A stretch of 64,000 nucleotides of DNA from Candidatus Trichofilum aggregatum (GTDB taxonomy: Bacteria > Chloroflexota > Anaerolineae > Promineifilales > Promineifilaceae). Made by a program: the position numbers and the translations under genes. Positions within the stretch are counted from its first letter, which is position 1. The number at the start of each line of letters is the position of its first letter. The notes beneath the pieces are model-generated. The model did not search any database. It was not told the origin of the DNA and saw only the letters and a program-made list of their open reading frames with translations. The stretch lies in contig JADJUV010000039.1 in assembly GCA_016716885.1 (NCBI GenBank), forward strand, positions 1-64,000. Direction: 5' to 3'. Positions 37,117-46,285 of the stretch are shown one piece after another.

Positions 37117-38394
37117 TCAGCCCGCCAGGAGCAATTGTTCCGGGTCTTCCATCAACTCTTTGATACGCACTAAAAACTGTACGGCTTCGCGGCCATCTAC
37201 GATACGGTGATCATAGGAAAGAGCCGTGTACATCATGGGCCGAATAACAACTTCGCCGTTGAGGGCGATAGGGCGTTCCTGTATTTTGTGCAGACCCAGA
37301 ATGCCGACCTGCGGCGGATTGAGAATGGGGGTGCTGAGCATGGAGCCGAAGATGCCCCCGTTGGTAATCGTAAAACTCCCCCCCATCAGATCGGCCAGAG
37401 CCAGGTTGTTGTTACGCACTTTCTCAGCGAAATCTTTGATCTGTTTCTCAATTTGCCCAAAGGACAGACGATCCGCATCGCGGATGACGGGTACAACCAA
37501 CCCCTCTTCGGCTCCCACAGCCATGCCGATGTCAAAGTAATGCTTAAGAATGATTTCGTCCCCCTCAATTTCGGCATTGAGTTGGGGAAAGGCTTTGAGG
37601 GCACCCACGACTGCTTTGGTAAAAAAGGACATGTAGCCCAGTTTGACCCCTTCGCGTTTGCTGAAACTCTCTTGATGACGCTGGCGCAGGGTCATCACCG
37701 CGCTCATATCGATTTCGTTGAAGGTGGTGAGCATCGCGGCCGCGTGCTGGGCTTCCACCAACCGTTTGGCAATGGTGCGGCGGCGGCGGCTCATCTTCAC
37801 CCGCTCTTCGCGTTCAGCCGCCGGGCGGGTAAGGAGCGTGTTGAGTGCTGAGTGTTGAGTACTGAGTACTGAGGGCTGAGGGGAATCTTGGGTTTCGGGT
37901 TTTCCATCCTTTGGTTGCTGGCTCAGGTGGGTCTGCACATTGTGTTTGGTGACTTTGCCACCGGGACCGCTACCGGCTACGGCGGCCAAATCCACTCCTT
38001 CAGCCTGGGCCATGCGCCGGGCCACCGGAGTAGCCACGGGAGCCGCAACCGGTTTGGGTTCGGGTGGGGGCGCGGCCGCAGGTTCAGCCGGGGCCGGGGC
38101 GGGAACGTCAGCAGGTTTATCGGGAGCAGGGGTCGCGGCCGCGGGCTGACCTTCACCCTGGGGATCAATCTGCCCGAGGGCATCCCCTATCTTGACATCA
38201 TCGCCGGGTTGCCGGTCAATGCTAGCCAGCACCCCTGTCACGGTGGCGCCTACTTCCACATTTACCTTATCGGTCTCCAACTCGACTAAAACGTCGTCTC
38301 CGTTAACTTGATCACCTACTTTTTTGTGCCAGGTGCCGACGGTTGCTTCAACGACTGATTCGCCTAAAGCGGGTACAACGATTGGACTTGCCAT
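37117..38394 (-). CDS. sucB: Dihydrolipoyllysine succinyltransferase, E2 of 2-oxoglutarate dehydrogenase
   Basis: The 425-residue E2 passes the succinyl group from E1 to CoA. The N-terminal lipoyl domain carries [11 protein letters not shown] with the lipoylated Lys (about 43). An Ala/Pro-rich linker follows, then the E3-binding domain [29 protein letters not shown], a second linker and the catalytic domain with the active-site [11 protein letters not shown] (about 398-408). The second linker contains a low-complexity DNA array (37838-37882, words GAGTGCTGAGT / GAGTACTGAG) translated as [14 protein letters not shown]. It lies downstream of sucA on the same strand. Confidence 0.95.
   Translation of the reverse strand: MASPIVVPALGESVVEATVGTWHKKVGDQVNGDDVLVELETDKVNVEVGATVTGVLASIDRQPGDDVKIGDALGQIDPQGEGQPAAATPAPDKPADVPAPAPAEPAAAPPPEPKPVAAPVATPVARRMAQAEGVDLAAVAGSGPGGKVTKHNVQTHLSQQPKDGKPETQDSPQPSVLSTQHSALNTLLTRPAAEREERVKMSRRRRTIAKRLVEAQHAAAMLTTFNEIDMSAVMTLRQRHQESFSKREGVKLGYMSFFTKAVVGALKAFPQLNAEIEGDEIILKHYFDIGMAVGAEEGLVVPVIRDADRLSFGQIEKQIKDFAEKVRNNNLALADLMGGSFTITNGGIFGSMLSTPILNPPQVGILGLHKIQERPIALNGEVVIRPMMYTALSYDHRIVDGREAVQFLVRIKELMEDPEQLLLAG
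37838..37882. repeat. Short tandem words inside the sucB linker
   Basis: GAGTGCTGAGTGTTGAGTACTGAGTACTGAGGGCTGAGG (read in parts) is a degenerate 7-8-base tandem array like those between genes, here in frame in the flexible linker of E2. Confidence 0.75.
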
Positions 38395-38442
38395 GAGTGT
38401 TACTCCACGTAATGAGTTATTGGTGTATTTGTGTATTGGTTT

Positions 38443-38517
38443 TGGCGTTTAGAGCGAGAGGAGAGAGCTAGGGAAAATCCTCTAGCTCTCGCTCTGAACT
38501 CTAAACTCAGGTTGTCC
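38443..38517. repeat. Dispersed palindromic repeat F, copy 1
   Basis: TTAGAGCGAGAGGAGAGAGCTAG GGAAAATCC TCTAGCTCTCGCTCTGAAC (read in parts) is a long imperfect palindrome between sucA and sucB. A second copy is at 54181-54262. Confidence 0.7.
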
Positions 38518-38521
38518 GCAT

Positions 38522-41368
38522 CTAGATTTCACAGAAGAACTCAAACGATTTCTTTGTGACGACGGGCTTTTTATCGTATGCCCGTTTGATTAAGGTGTCC
38601 TGGTTGTATTTGTGCCAGGAGCTTGAACCTTCAGAGGTGGTGGCGAGGCGCGGCCGCCCAATGTAGCCTAAAGGCAGTTGGTTAGCGAGTAAGGTGATGA
38701 GATGCGGCCGCAAAAACTCCCAGGCCCCCATGTTCTGTGGCTCTTCCTGCATCCAAACCACTTCCTGCAAATGAGGGTAACGGGCCAGCACCTTTTTCAA
38801 CTCCACCAAAGGGGCCGGGTACAACTGCTCTACGCGGGCAAAGGCGACCTCTGGCTCTTGCGGCCGCGAATCGGCCGTCATAATGTCTACGTACACCTTA
38901 CCACTACACAAAACCAGCCGCTTCACCGCTTCACGCCGCTCCGCCACCGTCCCATCATCAATCACCGGCTGCCATTTCCCTTCGGCCAACTCCTGCAACG
39001 AAGACATGGCCTCACTATGGCGCAGCAGACTCTTAGGCGTCATCACAATCAGAGGCAGCGGATCATCCGCCAGCAGACGAGCCTGGCGCCGGAGCAGATG
39101 GAAATATTGGGCCGCTGTGGTGGGGTAAGCGATGCGCATGTTGGTCTGAGCCGCCAGTTGCAAGAACCGTTCCGGCCGCGCCGAAGAATGATCCGGCCCC
39201 TGCCCTTCAAACCCATGCGGCAGGAGCATCACCATGGCCGATTTCTGATTCCATTTAGCCTGACCCGAGATCACAAACTCATCAATCATAGATTGGGCCA
39301 CATTCACAAAGTCACCGTATTGCGCTTCCCACAAAACCAGGCGATCCGGCGCTTGAATGCTGTAACCGTACTCAAAACCCACCGCCGCACTTTCGGACAA
39401 AGGGCTGTTACGCACCTCAAAAGACGCTCTGGCCTGGGGAATGGACTGCAAAGGAATGTGGTGGGGGCCACCATTGGCATCCTTGAGCACGGCGTGGCGG
39501 TGGCTAAACGTCCCTCGTTCGACATCCTCACCCGTCAGGCGGATAGGCGTGCCATTGGCGATAATGGTCGCAAAGGCCAATGTCTCGGCATGACCCCAAT
39601 CAATCGCCCGTTCGTTTAAGGTGTCCAGCGCCGTCTCCATCCGCTTGCGAATGCGTTCCAGGCGGCTATTGAGGGTAAGCGATTCAGGTAGCACCAGCAA
39701 AGCCTCATTTAGCTCACGCAGCCGGTCAGCCGAATAAGTGGTCACTGTCTTTTTGGCCGCGCCAGGGGGCGATGGTTTTACCTCTACGCTGGGCAGATCA
39801 GTGGCTCCCTTTAACTTTTCTAGCGCCGTTTGTAGGATTTTCAACTGGGCTTCAAAACGGGATGAGACAAAATTGCCTGAGGTTTTGCCTTCTTTGATGA
39901 GTCGTTGGGCCAGAAGGTTCCGCACCGAGGGATGGTTATCTACCAGATGGTACATGCGGGGCTGGGTGAAGCGGGGTTCGTCCCCTTCGTTGTGCCCGTA
40001 ACGCCGGTAGCCAATCAGGTCAATGACAAAATCTTTCTGGTATTTGATACGGTACGCGGCCGCGACCCTGGCCACCTCAATACACGCTTCCGGGTCATCC
40101 GCATTCACATGCACAATGGGCATACGGAACCCCTTAGCCAGGTCACTGGCATACAGGGTACTGCGGCTAGCCCAGGCATTGGTGGTAAAACCAAGCTGGT
40201 TATTGGCAATAATGTGAATCGTACCGCCACAGCGATAGCCACGCAGGCCATACATATTCAGCGTTTCAGCCACCACCCCCTGACCAGGGAAAGCGGCATC
40301 CCCATGAATAATGATGGGCAGAGAGACCGCCTTGTCAAAATAGGCTGGCCCTGGCCGATTGGCCTGAGTGCCCGCCGCCCGTGCCATCCCCATCGTCACC
40401 GGGTTCACATGCTCCAGGTGGCTGGGGTTCGGAACCATGCTGATCTCCAGGTTGTACGTCTGTTTACTGCGAATGTAACGACGTGCCCCTTCGTGGTATT
40501 TCACATCGCCAAACCAGCCCCGGCTATTCCCCACAAAATCTGAGCGCATGGGGTCTTTGAATTCGGCCAGGATTTGGGCGTAGGGTTTTTCGAGCACATG
40601 GGCCAACACGTTGAGGCGGCCGCGATGGGCCATGCCAATCAACACGTTGTACACCCCATTCTCCGCCGCATCACCGATAATCTCATCCAGGATAGGAACC
40701 ATCGTATCCAGCCCTTCAATGGAGAAACGGGTTTTGCCCGGAAAAACACGCTGCAAAAATACCTCAAACGCCTCAACTTGCGTTAGCCGGTCCAACAAGC
40801 CCAACAAATCAAAATCGGGTTGGTTTCGGGGGTGAAAGTGGCGCGATTCGGCCATTTCTCGCAACCAGATACGCTCTTCGGCATCGTAAATATGTTCGTA
40901 TTCGTAGCCAATCGTCTGGCAATAAATCTGGCGTAGAGCCTCAATGCCATCATAAGCGGTGGCGATTTTCTCACTGACAGCCCCACCAACCAGATGGCCG
41001 GGCAGGCGGCGCAGATCGTCGTCGGTCAGGTTATGGGCGGAAGGGGTGAGGGTGCGATCACCGGGGGGGTCATAATGGCCGAGAGGATCAAGGTGGGCGG
41101 CCATGTGTCCATATTGGCGAATGGCTTTAGCCAGATTGGCTAGCCCGACAATTTTGTCTACATCGGCGGTGGGTGTGGGTGGCTTCGCGGCCGCGGCTGG
41201 GCGACCGTTGGTGTAGGTAGGTGACTCATAACTCGCATCATCTGGCGACCAGGCGGCAAACAAGGCACGAGTCGCCTCATCGACACTATTGGGATCAGCC
41301 AGGAACCGTTCATAAAGGTCTTCCAGATAGCCCGCATTAGGGCCATGAAAAAGTTGTTGAATATCCAT
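38522..41368 (-). CDS. sucA: 2-oxoglutarate dehydrogenase E1 component
   Basis: The product of about 948 residues decarboxylates 2-oxoglutarate with thiamine diphosphate and passes succinyl to SucB. MDIQQLFHGPNAGYLEDLYERF is the usual E1 N-terminal helix, so ATG 41368 is preferred over two upstream ATGs; no clear SD is seen. Key blocks: FSIEGLDTMVPILDEI, GMAHRGRLNVLAHV, ThDP-binding GDAAFPGQGVVAETLNM and NNQLGFTT, and C-terminal EAQYGDFVNVAQSMIDEF and LPHGFEGQGPDHSSARPERFL. It is a member of the long AGKDH family without the N-terminal E2-like domain. Together with sucB it indicates a full oxidative TCA branch. Confidence 0.95.
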   Translation of the reverse strand: MDIQQLFHGPNAGYLEDLYERFLADPNSVDEATRALFAAWSPDDASYESPTYTNGRPAAAAKPPTPTADVDKIVGLANLAKAIRQYGHMAAHLDPLGHYDPPGDRTLTPSAHNLTDDDLRRLPGHLVGGAVSEKIATAYDGIEALRQIYCQTIGYEYEHIYDAEERIWLREMAESRHFHPRNQPDFDLLGLLDRLTQVEAFEVFLQRVFPGKTRFSIEGLDTMVPILDEIIGDAAENGVYNVLIGMAHRGRLNVLAHVLEKPYAQILAEFKDPMRSDFVGNSRGWFGDVKYHEGARRYIRSKQTYNLEISMVPNPSHLEHVNPVTMGMARAAGTQANRPGPAYFDKAVSLPIIIHGDAAFPGQGVVAETLNMYGLRGYRCGGTIHIIANNQLGFTTNAWASRSTLYASDLAKGFRMPIVHVNADDPEACIEVARVAAAYRIKYQKDFVIDLIGYRRYGHNEGDEPRFTQPRMYHLVDNHPSVRNLLAQRLIKEGKTSGNFVSSRFEAQLKILQTALEKLKGATDLPSVEVKPSPPGAAKKTVTTYSADRLRELNEALLVLPESLTLNSRLERIRKRMETALDTLNERAIDWGHAETLAFATIIANGTPIRLTGEDVERGTFSHRHAVLKDANGGPHHIPLQSIPQARASFEVRNSPLSESAAVGFEYGYSIQAPDRLVLWEAQYGDFVNVAQSMIDEFVISGQAKWNQKSAMVMLLPHGFEGQGPDHSSARPERFLQLAAQTNMRIAYPTTAAQYFHLLRRQARLLADDPLPLIVMTPKSLLRHSEAMSSLQELAEGKWQPVIDDGTVAERREAVKRLVLCSGKVYVDIMTADSRPQEPEVAFARVEQLYPAPLVELKKVLARYPHLQEVVWMQEEPQNMGAWEFLRPHLITLLANQLPLGYIGRPRLATTSEGSSSWHKYNQDTLIKRAYDKKPVVTKKSFEFFCEI

Positions 41369-41562
41369 GTTGTTTATACCATTTGCCATGTGCGTTATAT
41401 GTACCATCAAAACAGGTGGTACAAACTATATTGTAAACAATTCTCGGCCAGAATGCCGCATCAAGGTGCTCTCCCCTCTTCATCTGGCCCCATAAGAGTC
41501 ATTCAGGATCAAGGATTTAATAACAGACGATAGGCTCGTACGGCTTTACCTAAGCCCTTCGC
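41369..41562. other. Leader region of sucA, nothing specific seen
   Basis: The region is AT-rich. It has no ORF and no repeat match. On the minus strand GTTTACAAT and TATAGT words could form a promoter for sucA, but the spacing is not convincing. Confidence 0.35.
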
Positions 41563-41760
41563 AGATTGAGTCGGAAGACCCATCCCCCTAACCCTGGCGG
41601 CGCGGGTTTTCGGGGCCTTCGCCCCGAAAACCACGCCTGGAAAAGTTCCCCGCCCCTGGGGGCGGGGTTAGGGGTGGGGGTTTCCGGCGGCAAACCGAGG
41701 GCAAGGCTTGTCATAAATACGCCAGTCTGACTTTCGTAAAACGTACAAGTCTCCAGTCTC
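41563..41760. repeat. Dispersed element B, copy 4
   Basis: It begins GAGTCGGAAGACCCATCCCC and ends GACTTTCGTAAAAC. It contains GGTTTTCGGGGC...GCCCCGAAAACC, and CCCCGCCCCTGGGGGCGGGG with TTAGGGGTGGGGGT. Element A copy 7 follows at once. Confidence 0.75.
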
Positions 41761-41814
41761 CCGTCCTCTGCAATGTATTAAATTCTCGTTCCTTACTGCT
41801 TGGCTCAAGCTGGG

Positions 41815-41930
41815 TTCCTACATGGTTGTCGTGACCGCTGAAAGTTAACCTGGCGGGCTGGCATTAGCCCGCTAAAACGGTCACGACGAACCAAAACCCT
41901 CAATGATTATCTGAATCTTGTGGCTTTGAT
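41815..41930. repeat. Dispersed hairpin element A, copy 7
   Basis: GTTGTCGTGACCGCTGAAAG..., loop, AGCCCGCTAAAACGGTCACG; core 41825-41891. The tail ACCAAAACCCTCAATGATTATCTGAATC matches the A consensus. The left arm carries an insertion. Confidence 0.8.
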
Positions 41931-41944
41931 AGGGAGGGCATCAT

Positions 41945-42501
41945 ATGGATGAAGGAGTGGCGGCCGGTTTGCGGGGTCAGTTTACCACGATTTTTTGTGG
42001 GCTGGGATTCTATGGCTGGTTTTCATTTTTGATAAATTGGTGAATACCAGGATCAGGCAACGATATGGCCTGCGGCCGCGAACCATCGGCAATTTTCCCA
42101 CCCTTATTTCCTGGCTGTTCCTACATGCCGACATAGCCCATCTGCGCAGCAACTTCGTCCCCCTTCTCTTTTTTGCCTGGCTGGTAATGCTCACCAACAA
42201 CTTTTGGCTTGTTTCGCTCATTATTGTCGTGGTGCAGGGAGTCGGTGTCTGGTTATGGGGGCGGGGAGACGCCATTTTTATTGGGGCCAGTGGGTTAATA
42301 TATGGCTATTGGGGGTATTTGTTGAGTTACGGCTTTTTTTCGGGGAATGGGCGGCTATTCGCGGCCGCGCTCGTGCTGGCCTGGTTCACTCGTTACACCA
42401 TCTTGGGTATATTTCCTCAAGCCAACACCAGAATCGCCTGGGAAGGACATCTTTTTGGCCTGATTGGTGGCCTGGTGGCCGCGTGGTGGCTTGTGCCCTA
42501 A
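41945..42501 (+). CDS. Rhomboid-family intramembrane serine protease (frameshift at 41991-41996)
   Basis: ATG 41945 begins MDEGVAAGLRGQFTTIF. The frame must change at TTTTTT (41991-41996, probably seven T) to run into LWAGILWLVFIFDKL and on to 42501, about 185 residues. Rhomboid features: H-x-x-x-N (ADIAHLRSNF), the catalytic Ser in FIGASGLIYGYWGY, and the catalytic His in WEGHLFGLIGGL. Six membrane helices fit a minimal bacterial rhomboid. It cuts membrane proteins within the bilayer; the substrate is unknown. Confidence 0.88.
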
Positions 42502-42506
42502 ACGGG

Positions 42507-42536
42507 AAACGCCCCGGCGGGGGGACCGGGGCGTTT
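42507..42536. terminator. Hairpin between convergent genes
   Basis: AAACGCCCCGG, loop of eight, CCGGGGCGTTT. It directly follows the rhomboid stop and precedes the convergent small gene. There is no strong T-run. Confidence 0.55.
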
Positions 42537-42567
42537 CACACAGGAGGAAACCATGCTAAAAATTAGG

Positions 42568-42723
42568 TTAATCTTCGTCCATCATTCGGTAACGCGGCCG
42601 CGTCACGGGCACCGGCACACGTTGGAGCGCCTGTTGCTGTTGGCGCTTCTGTTCCATCAGTCGCCACGCTTGCCAGGATAAAACAGCACCTAACAACCAC
42701 GATAACAAGATAAAAACCAACAT
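42568..42723 (-). CDS. 51-residue single-pass membrane protein
   Basis: An ORF too short for ordinary calling. ATG 42723 follows GAGGTGTTAAG. The product has one membrane helix (MLVFILLSWLLGAVLSWQAW), then a basic/Gln-rich helix (RLMEQKRQQQQALQRV), and ends TRPRYRMMDED. A GCGGCCGC site near the end is read as T-R-P-R. The topology and size resemble the small protein at 12044-12199. Function unknown. Evidence: good RBS, clean composition, convergent placement behind a hairpin. Confidence 0.6.
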   Translation of the reverse strand: MLVFILLSWLLGAVLSWQAWRLMEQKRQQQQALQRVPVPVTRPRYRMMDED

Positions 42724-42973
42724 CTTAACACCTCATTTCTCTATGGACTGATAATGAACCAAAACCAAATGATGTCCTCATTCTATAGGCATACCACACC
42801 CGTTGTCAGTAGTACGCCACGGCTAATTTAGCCAATACCCCGAACCATCACCCTCAGCTACAATAAAGGCCACGACTTTGGCGAAAATTAGAACGACCTC
42901 GGCAAATCCCTCAGTCTCTTAATCTCTTAGTCTCCAGAGGCACGCTTAAACAACGCCAAACTCCAATAACGTC
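42724..42973. repeat. Spacer with dispersed repeat E, copy 2 (42874-42972)
   Basis: The repeat reads GACTTTGGCGAAAATTAGAA, CGACCTCGGCAAATCCCTCA, GTCTCTTAATCTCTTAGTCT, CCAGAGGCACGCTTAAACAA, CGCCAAACTCCA. Sequence before 42874 has no match. The start of the M23 gene follows directly, so the repeat is in its 5' leader. Confidence 0.8.
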
Positions 42974-42974
42974 T

Positions 42975-43763
42975 ATGCGTGAACTTCGCTCCCTCTGGCA
43001 AAAAACCCTCACCACTGTTTTTTCCCGTCTGTGGCCTTATCGCCGAGCCATCCTGTTATTCGTTCTGGTTGTTGGTATTTATGGCCTGATCCGATTCATC
43101 GGCCTGGTGCAAGAATGGCGGGATCCGCGTAATCAGGCCTTTGTGCAATGGTGGAGTGGCTCACCTGCCACCCGCGAAGCCCTCATCACCGTGCAACGAG
43201 ACACCTGCCCTGGTGCACCGTTCATCCTACCCGCCGATGGGTACATTGGCCTGCTGTATGGGGATCCACGGGGGCCGTATTCCCGTTCGCGGCCGCATCA
43301 GGGCATCGACATTTTCAGCAACGCCAACCTGGGCCAAACCCCCGTTTACGCCGCTTACGACGGTTATCTCAGCCGGGAAACCGGCTGGAAAAGTACCGTC
43401 ATCCAGCGCCTACCCAACGATCCCCTTAACACAGAGCGGCAAATCTGGCTCTACTACACCCACATGGCCGATGCCGAGGGCAACGACTTTATCGCCGACG
43501 CCTTTCCCCCAGGTACCAGTGAACTCTTCGTAGAACAAGGCACACTGCTGGGGTACACCGGCAACTACAGCGGCAACCCCCTCAACCCGGTCGGCGTTCA
43601 TCTCCATTTTTCCATTGTTCTAGATGATGGCAGTGGCTTCTACCGCAACGAACTGGAATTCACCAACACCCTCGACCCTTCACCCTACCTGGGCCTGAGC
43701 GTCAATTACGCCTGCGCTTCCCCTGAGGTACAATTGTGCCAGGAAAATCCTGTTTGCAACTGA
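42975..43763 (+). CDS. Membrane-anchored M23 (LytM-type) metallopeptidase
   Basis: The 262-residue product has an N-terminal anchor (AILLFVLVVGIYGLIRFIGLV, about residues 25-45) and an outer M23 domain with zinc ligands H-x-x-x-D in RPHQGIDIF (about 112-116) and H-x-H in VGVHLHFSIV (about 214-216). M23 enzymes cut peptidoglycan cross-bridges or serve as inactive activators. Here the ligands look complete, so activity is likely. One GCGGCCGC immediately precedes the HQGID motif. Confidence 0.85.
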   Translation: MRELRSLWQKTLTTVFSRLWPYRRAILLFVLVVGIYGLIRFIGLVQEWRDPRNQAFVQWWSGSPATREALITVQRDTCPGAPFILPADGYIGLLYGDPRGPYSRSRPHQGIDIFSNANLGQTPVYAAYDGYLSRETGWKSTVIQRLPNDPLNTERQIWLYYTHMADAEGNDFIADAFPPGTSELFVEQGTLLGYTGNYSGNPLNPVGVHLHFSIVLDDGSGFYRNELEFTNTLDPSPYLGLSVNYACASPEVQLCQENPVCN

Positions 43764-43778
43764 CCCGGAACCTTACTT

Positions 43779-46166
43779 ATGCGCCGCCCTGCCTTTATCG
43801 CATCCATGCTTCAACGCCGCCAGAGCCAACTCAGTGGCGAACTCAGGCTGGATGGACTCCGCGGCCGCGTCACCATCCAACGCGATCAGTGGGGCATTCC
43901 CACCATCCGGGCCACCACCCAACCCGATCTCTTCTTTGCCCAGGGGTTTGTCCATGCCCAAGACCGCCTGTGGCAGATGGAACTCAACCGCCGCGCCGCT
44001 CGCGGCACCCTAGCCGCCATGCTCGGCCCCCTGGCCCTGGACACCGACCGCCTCTCCCGCACCCTGGGATTTGCCCGCCTGGCCCAGGAAGGCTGGCCCC
44101 ATATTTATGCTGATGTCCAGGAAAACCTGACAGCTTACACCGCCGGGGTCAATGCCTACCTTGATGGCCCTTTCCCTCGCCCCCTTGAATTTACCTTATT
44201 GCGCCACCAGCCTGCCCCCTGGGATTTGCTCGATAGCGTAGCCTTTGGGTATTTGCAAGCCTGGGCACTCTCCTTCGGCTGGGCGGGGGAGTTGGTACGT
44301 GCCCAACTTATCGAAAAAGTGGGCGCGGCCAAAGCCGCCGAATTAGAACCGGCTTACCCGGAGCGCCACCCTGTCACCTTGCCTGATGGCATTGAGTTTA
44401 ATCAGTTGCAGGTGGACAAAATGATGGCCGCGGCCGCGGGGCCTTTCCTCTCCCGTGCCCCTGAAGCCGATGGCCGGGGTAGCAATGGCTGGGTTATCGC
44501 CCCCTGGAAAAGCAGTACCGGGCAGGCCATTCTCTGCAACGACATGCACCTGCCGGTACGTACCCCGTCACTCTGGTACTTCAACCATCTGGTCTGCGAC
44601 GATGGCTTCCATGTGACGGGCGTCTCCCAGGCCGGTTTGCCCTATGTTCTGGTGGGCCACAACGACCACATTACCTGGGGAGCCACCTTGGCCTTCACCG
44701 ATGTGGAAGATTTGTTCATTGAGCAGTTCCATCCACACGACCCCACCCGTTATCGGTTTGGTGACACCTGGCGCAAGACAAAGGTGGTTGAAGAAGAGAT
44801 TATGGTGCGCGGCCGCGTGCCCCACTATGAAACCGTCTGCCTCACCCATCATGGCCCCATCATTAGTTCGGTACTGGGCCATTTTCATCCCGCCGCCGAG
44901 CAGGTCGCCCTCAGCCTGAACTCTATGGCCCTGCGCCCCGACCCCATTTTCAATAGTTTTGCCCGGCTCAACACGGCTCAAAATTGGCCTGAATTCGTAG
45001 CCGCCGTGGATGAAATGACCGCCCCACCCCTCAATCTGCTCTACGCCGACACGCAAGGCAATATCGGCCATTATGTTAGCGGCCGCGTGCCCATTCGGGC
45101 GCAAGGCCAGGGCGTTGTACCCGCTCCCGGTTGGACCGCCGAACACGAATGGATAGGGGAAATCCCGTTTGAAGAGATGCCCCATAGCTTCAATCCGGAG
45201 CGCGGGTATATCATCTCCGCCAATCACCGGCTCATGGGGGATGATTACCCCTACCACCTGGGGAGCCAATGGGTTAATGGGTACCGCGCCGCCCGGCTAG
45301 AACAACTCTTTGCCCAGTATGAACGCATCTCCCCAGAAAACTGCCGCCAATTCCAAATGGATTGGCTCTCGCTCCCAGGCTTGGAATTAAAAGAAAAACT
45401 AACCGGGAAACCGGGCATTTTAGAAAAGCCCGGTTTCTCCTTACCCGCCGAGGCCCAACAAGCTCTCGATATTTTAGATCGCTGGGGGGGCTGGATGGGG
45501 CCAGATCAGGCCGGTCCGGTTGTCTATACCGTTTTTATGCAACGGTTCACCCGCCTGCTACTACAAAACGAGCTAGGCAGTCCCCTGTTTGATCGGCTGG
45601 TTGGCGCTGGCCCCAACGAATTTTTCGCCCCCACCAACGAGTTTTATGGTCGCCTCACACCCGTCTTGTTGGATTTACTGGAAAACCCACACTCCCTCTG
45701 GTTATCGGCCGAACAGCGTCCCCGGTTACTGGTCCAGGCTCTGGCGGAAACGATGCATGAATGCGGCCGCTTGCTGGGACCAGATACACGCCGTTGGCAA
45801 TGGGGGCGGTTGCATGGGCTACGGTTTAACCATGCGCTAGGAGCCGTGCGGCCGCTAAACCGCCTCTTTAACCAGGGGCCGTTCCCCACCGGCGGTGACA
45901 CCGACACAGTCAACCAAACCGCCATGCGCTTTGACCGTCCTTACGAAACCAATGCTCAGGCCGTCTCTTACCGGCAAATCGTTCAGCCAGGCGACTGGGA
46001 TCAATCGGTTGCTATGTATGCCCCAGGACAATCGGGTGCTTGGGGAAACAAACAATATAGCGATATGATTAAGCCCTGGTTGAATGGTTCTTATTTCGTT
46101 ATGGACTGGACAGTGGCCAACGTCGCGGCCGCGGCCAGGCAAACCCTTCACCTGATTCACAAGTAG
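43779..46166 (+). CDS. Penicillin acylase family (Ntn-hydrolase)
   Basis: The 795-residue product is of the penicillin-acylase/acyl-homoserine-lactone-acylase type. The alpha-chain begins with DQWGIPTIRATTQPDLFFAQGFVHAQDRLWQME. The self-cleavage point and nucleophile Ser lie in DGRGSNGWVIAP (about residue 231). The beta-chain has NDMHLPVRTPSLWYF and the conserved Asn/Arg blocks. No signal peptide is visible, so it may act in the cytoplasm, unlike most relatives. Possible substrates include N-acyl homoserine lactones and acyl amides. It starts 15 bases after the M23 stop, so the two are probably co-transcribed. Seven GCGGCCGC sites. Confidence 0.9.
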   Translation: MRRPAFIASMLQRRQSQLSGELRLDGLRGRVTIQRDQWGIPTIRATTQPDLFFAQGFVHAQDRLWQMELNRRAARGTLAAMLGPLALDTDRLSRTLGFARLAQEGWPHIYADVQENLTAYTAGVNAYLDGPFPRPLEFTLLRHQPAPWDLLDSVAFGYLQAWALSFGWAGELVRAQLIEKVGAAKAAELEPAYPERHPVTLPDGIEFNQLQVDKMMAAAAGPFLSRAPEADGRGSNGWVIAPWKSSTGQAILCNDMHLPVRTPSLWYFNHLVCDDGFHVTGVSQAGLPYVLVGHNDHITWGATLAFTDVEDLFIEQFHPHDPTRYRFGDTWRKTKVVEEEIMVRGRVPHYETVCLTHHGPIISSVLGHFHPAAEQVALSLNSMALRPDPIFNSFARLNTAQNWPEFVAAVDEMTAPPLNLLYADTQGNIGHYVSGRVPIRAQGQGVVPAPGWTAEHEWIGEIPFEEMPHSFNPERGYIISANHRLMGDDYPYHLGSQWVNGYRAARLEQLFAQYERISPENCRQFQMDWLSLPGLELKEKLTGKPGILEKPGFSLPAEAQQALDILDRWGGWMGPDQAGPVVYTVFMQRFTRLLLQNELGSPLFDRLVGAGPNEFFAPTNEFYGRLTPVLLDLLENPHSLWLSAEQRPRLLVQALAETMHECGRLLGPDTRRWQWGRLHGLRFNHALGAVRPLNRLFNQGPFPTGGDTDTVNQTAMRFDRPYETNAQAVSYRQIVQPGDWDQSVAMYAPGQSGAWGNKQYSDMIKPWLNGSYFVMDWTVANVAAAARQTLHLIHK

Positions 46167-46285
46167 TAACAAAATTAAATAACAAAATAACAAATTTGCT
46201 GGTATATTGATGCAGCCACGTGTCAAACCCTGTTTCTGCAAACGCGCTAAATGCGCATCAAAACCAACAGTTCAAGGAGATTGCT

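Noticed and set aside
38702..39619. 305-residue plus-strand ORF across sucA
   Set aside because: It is Arg/His/Pro-rich and fully antisense to a conserved enzyme. No domain is visible.
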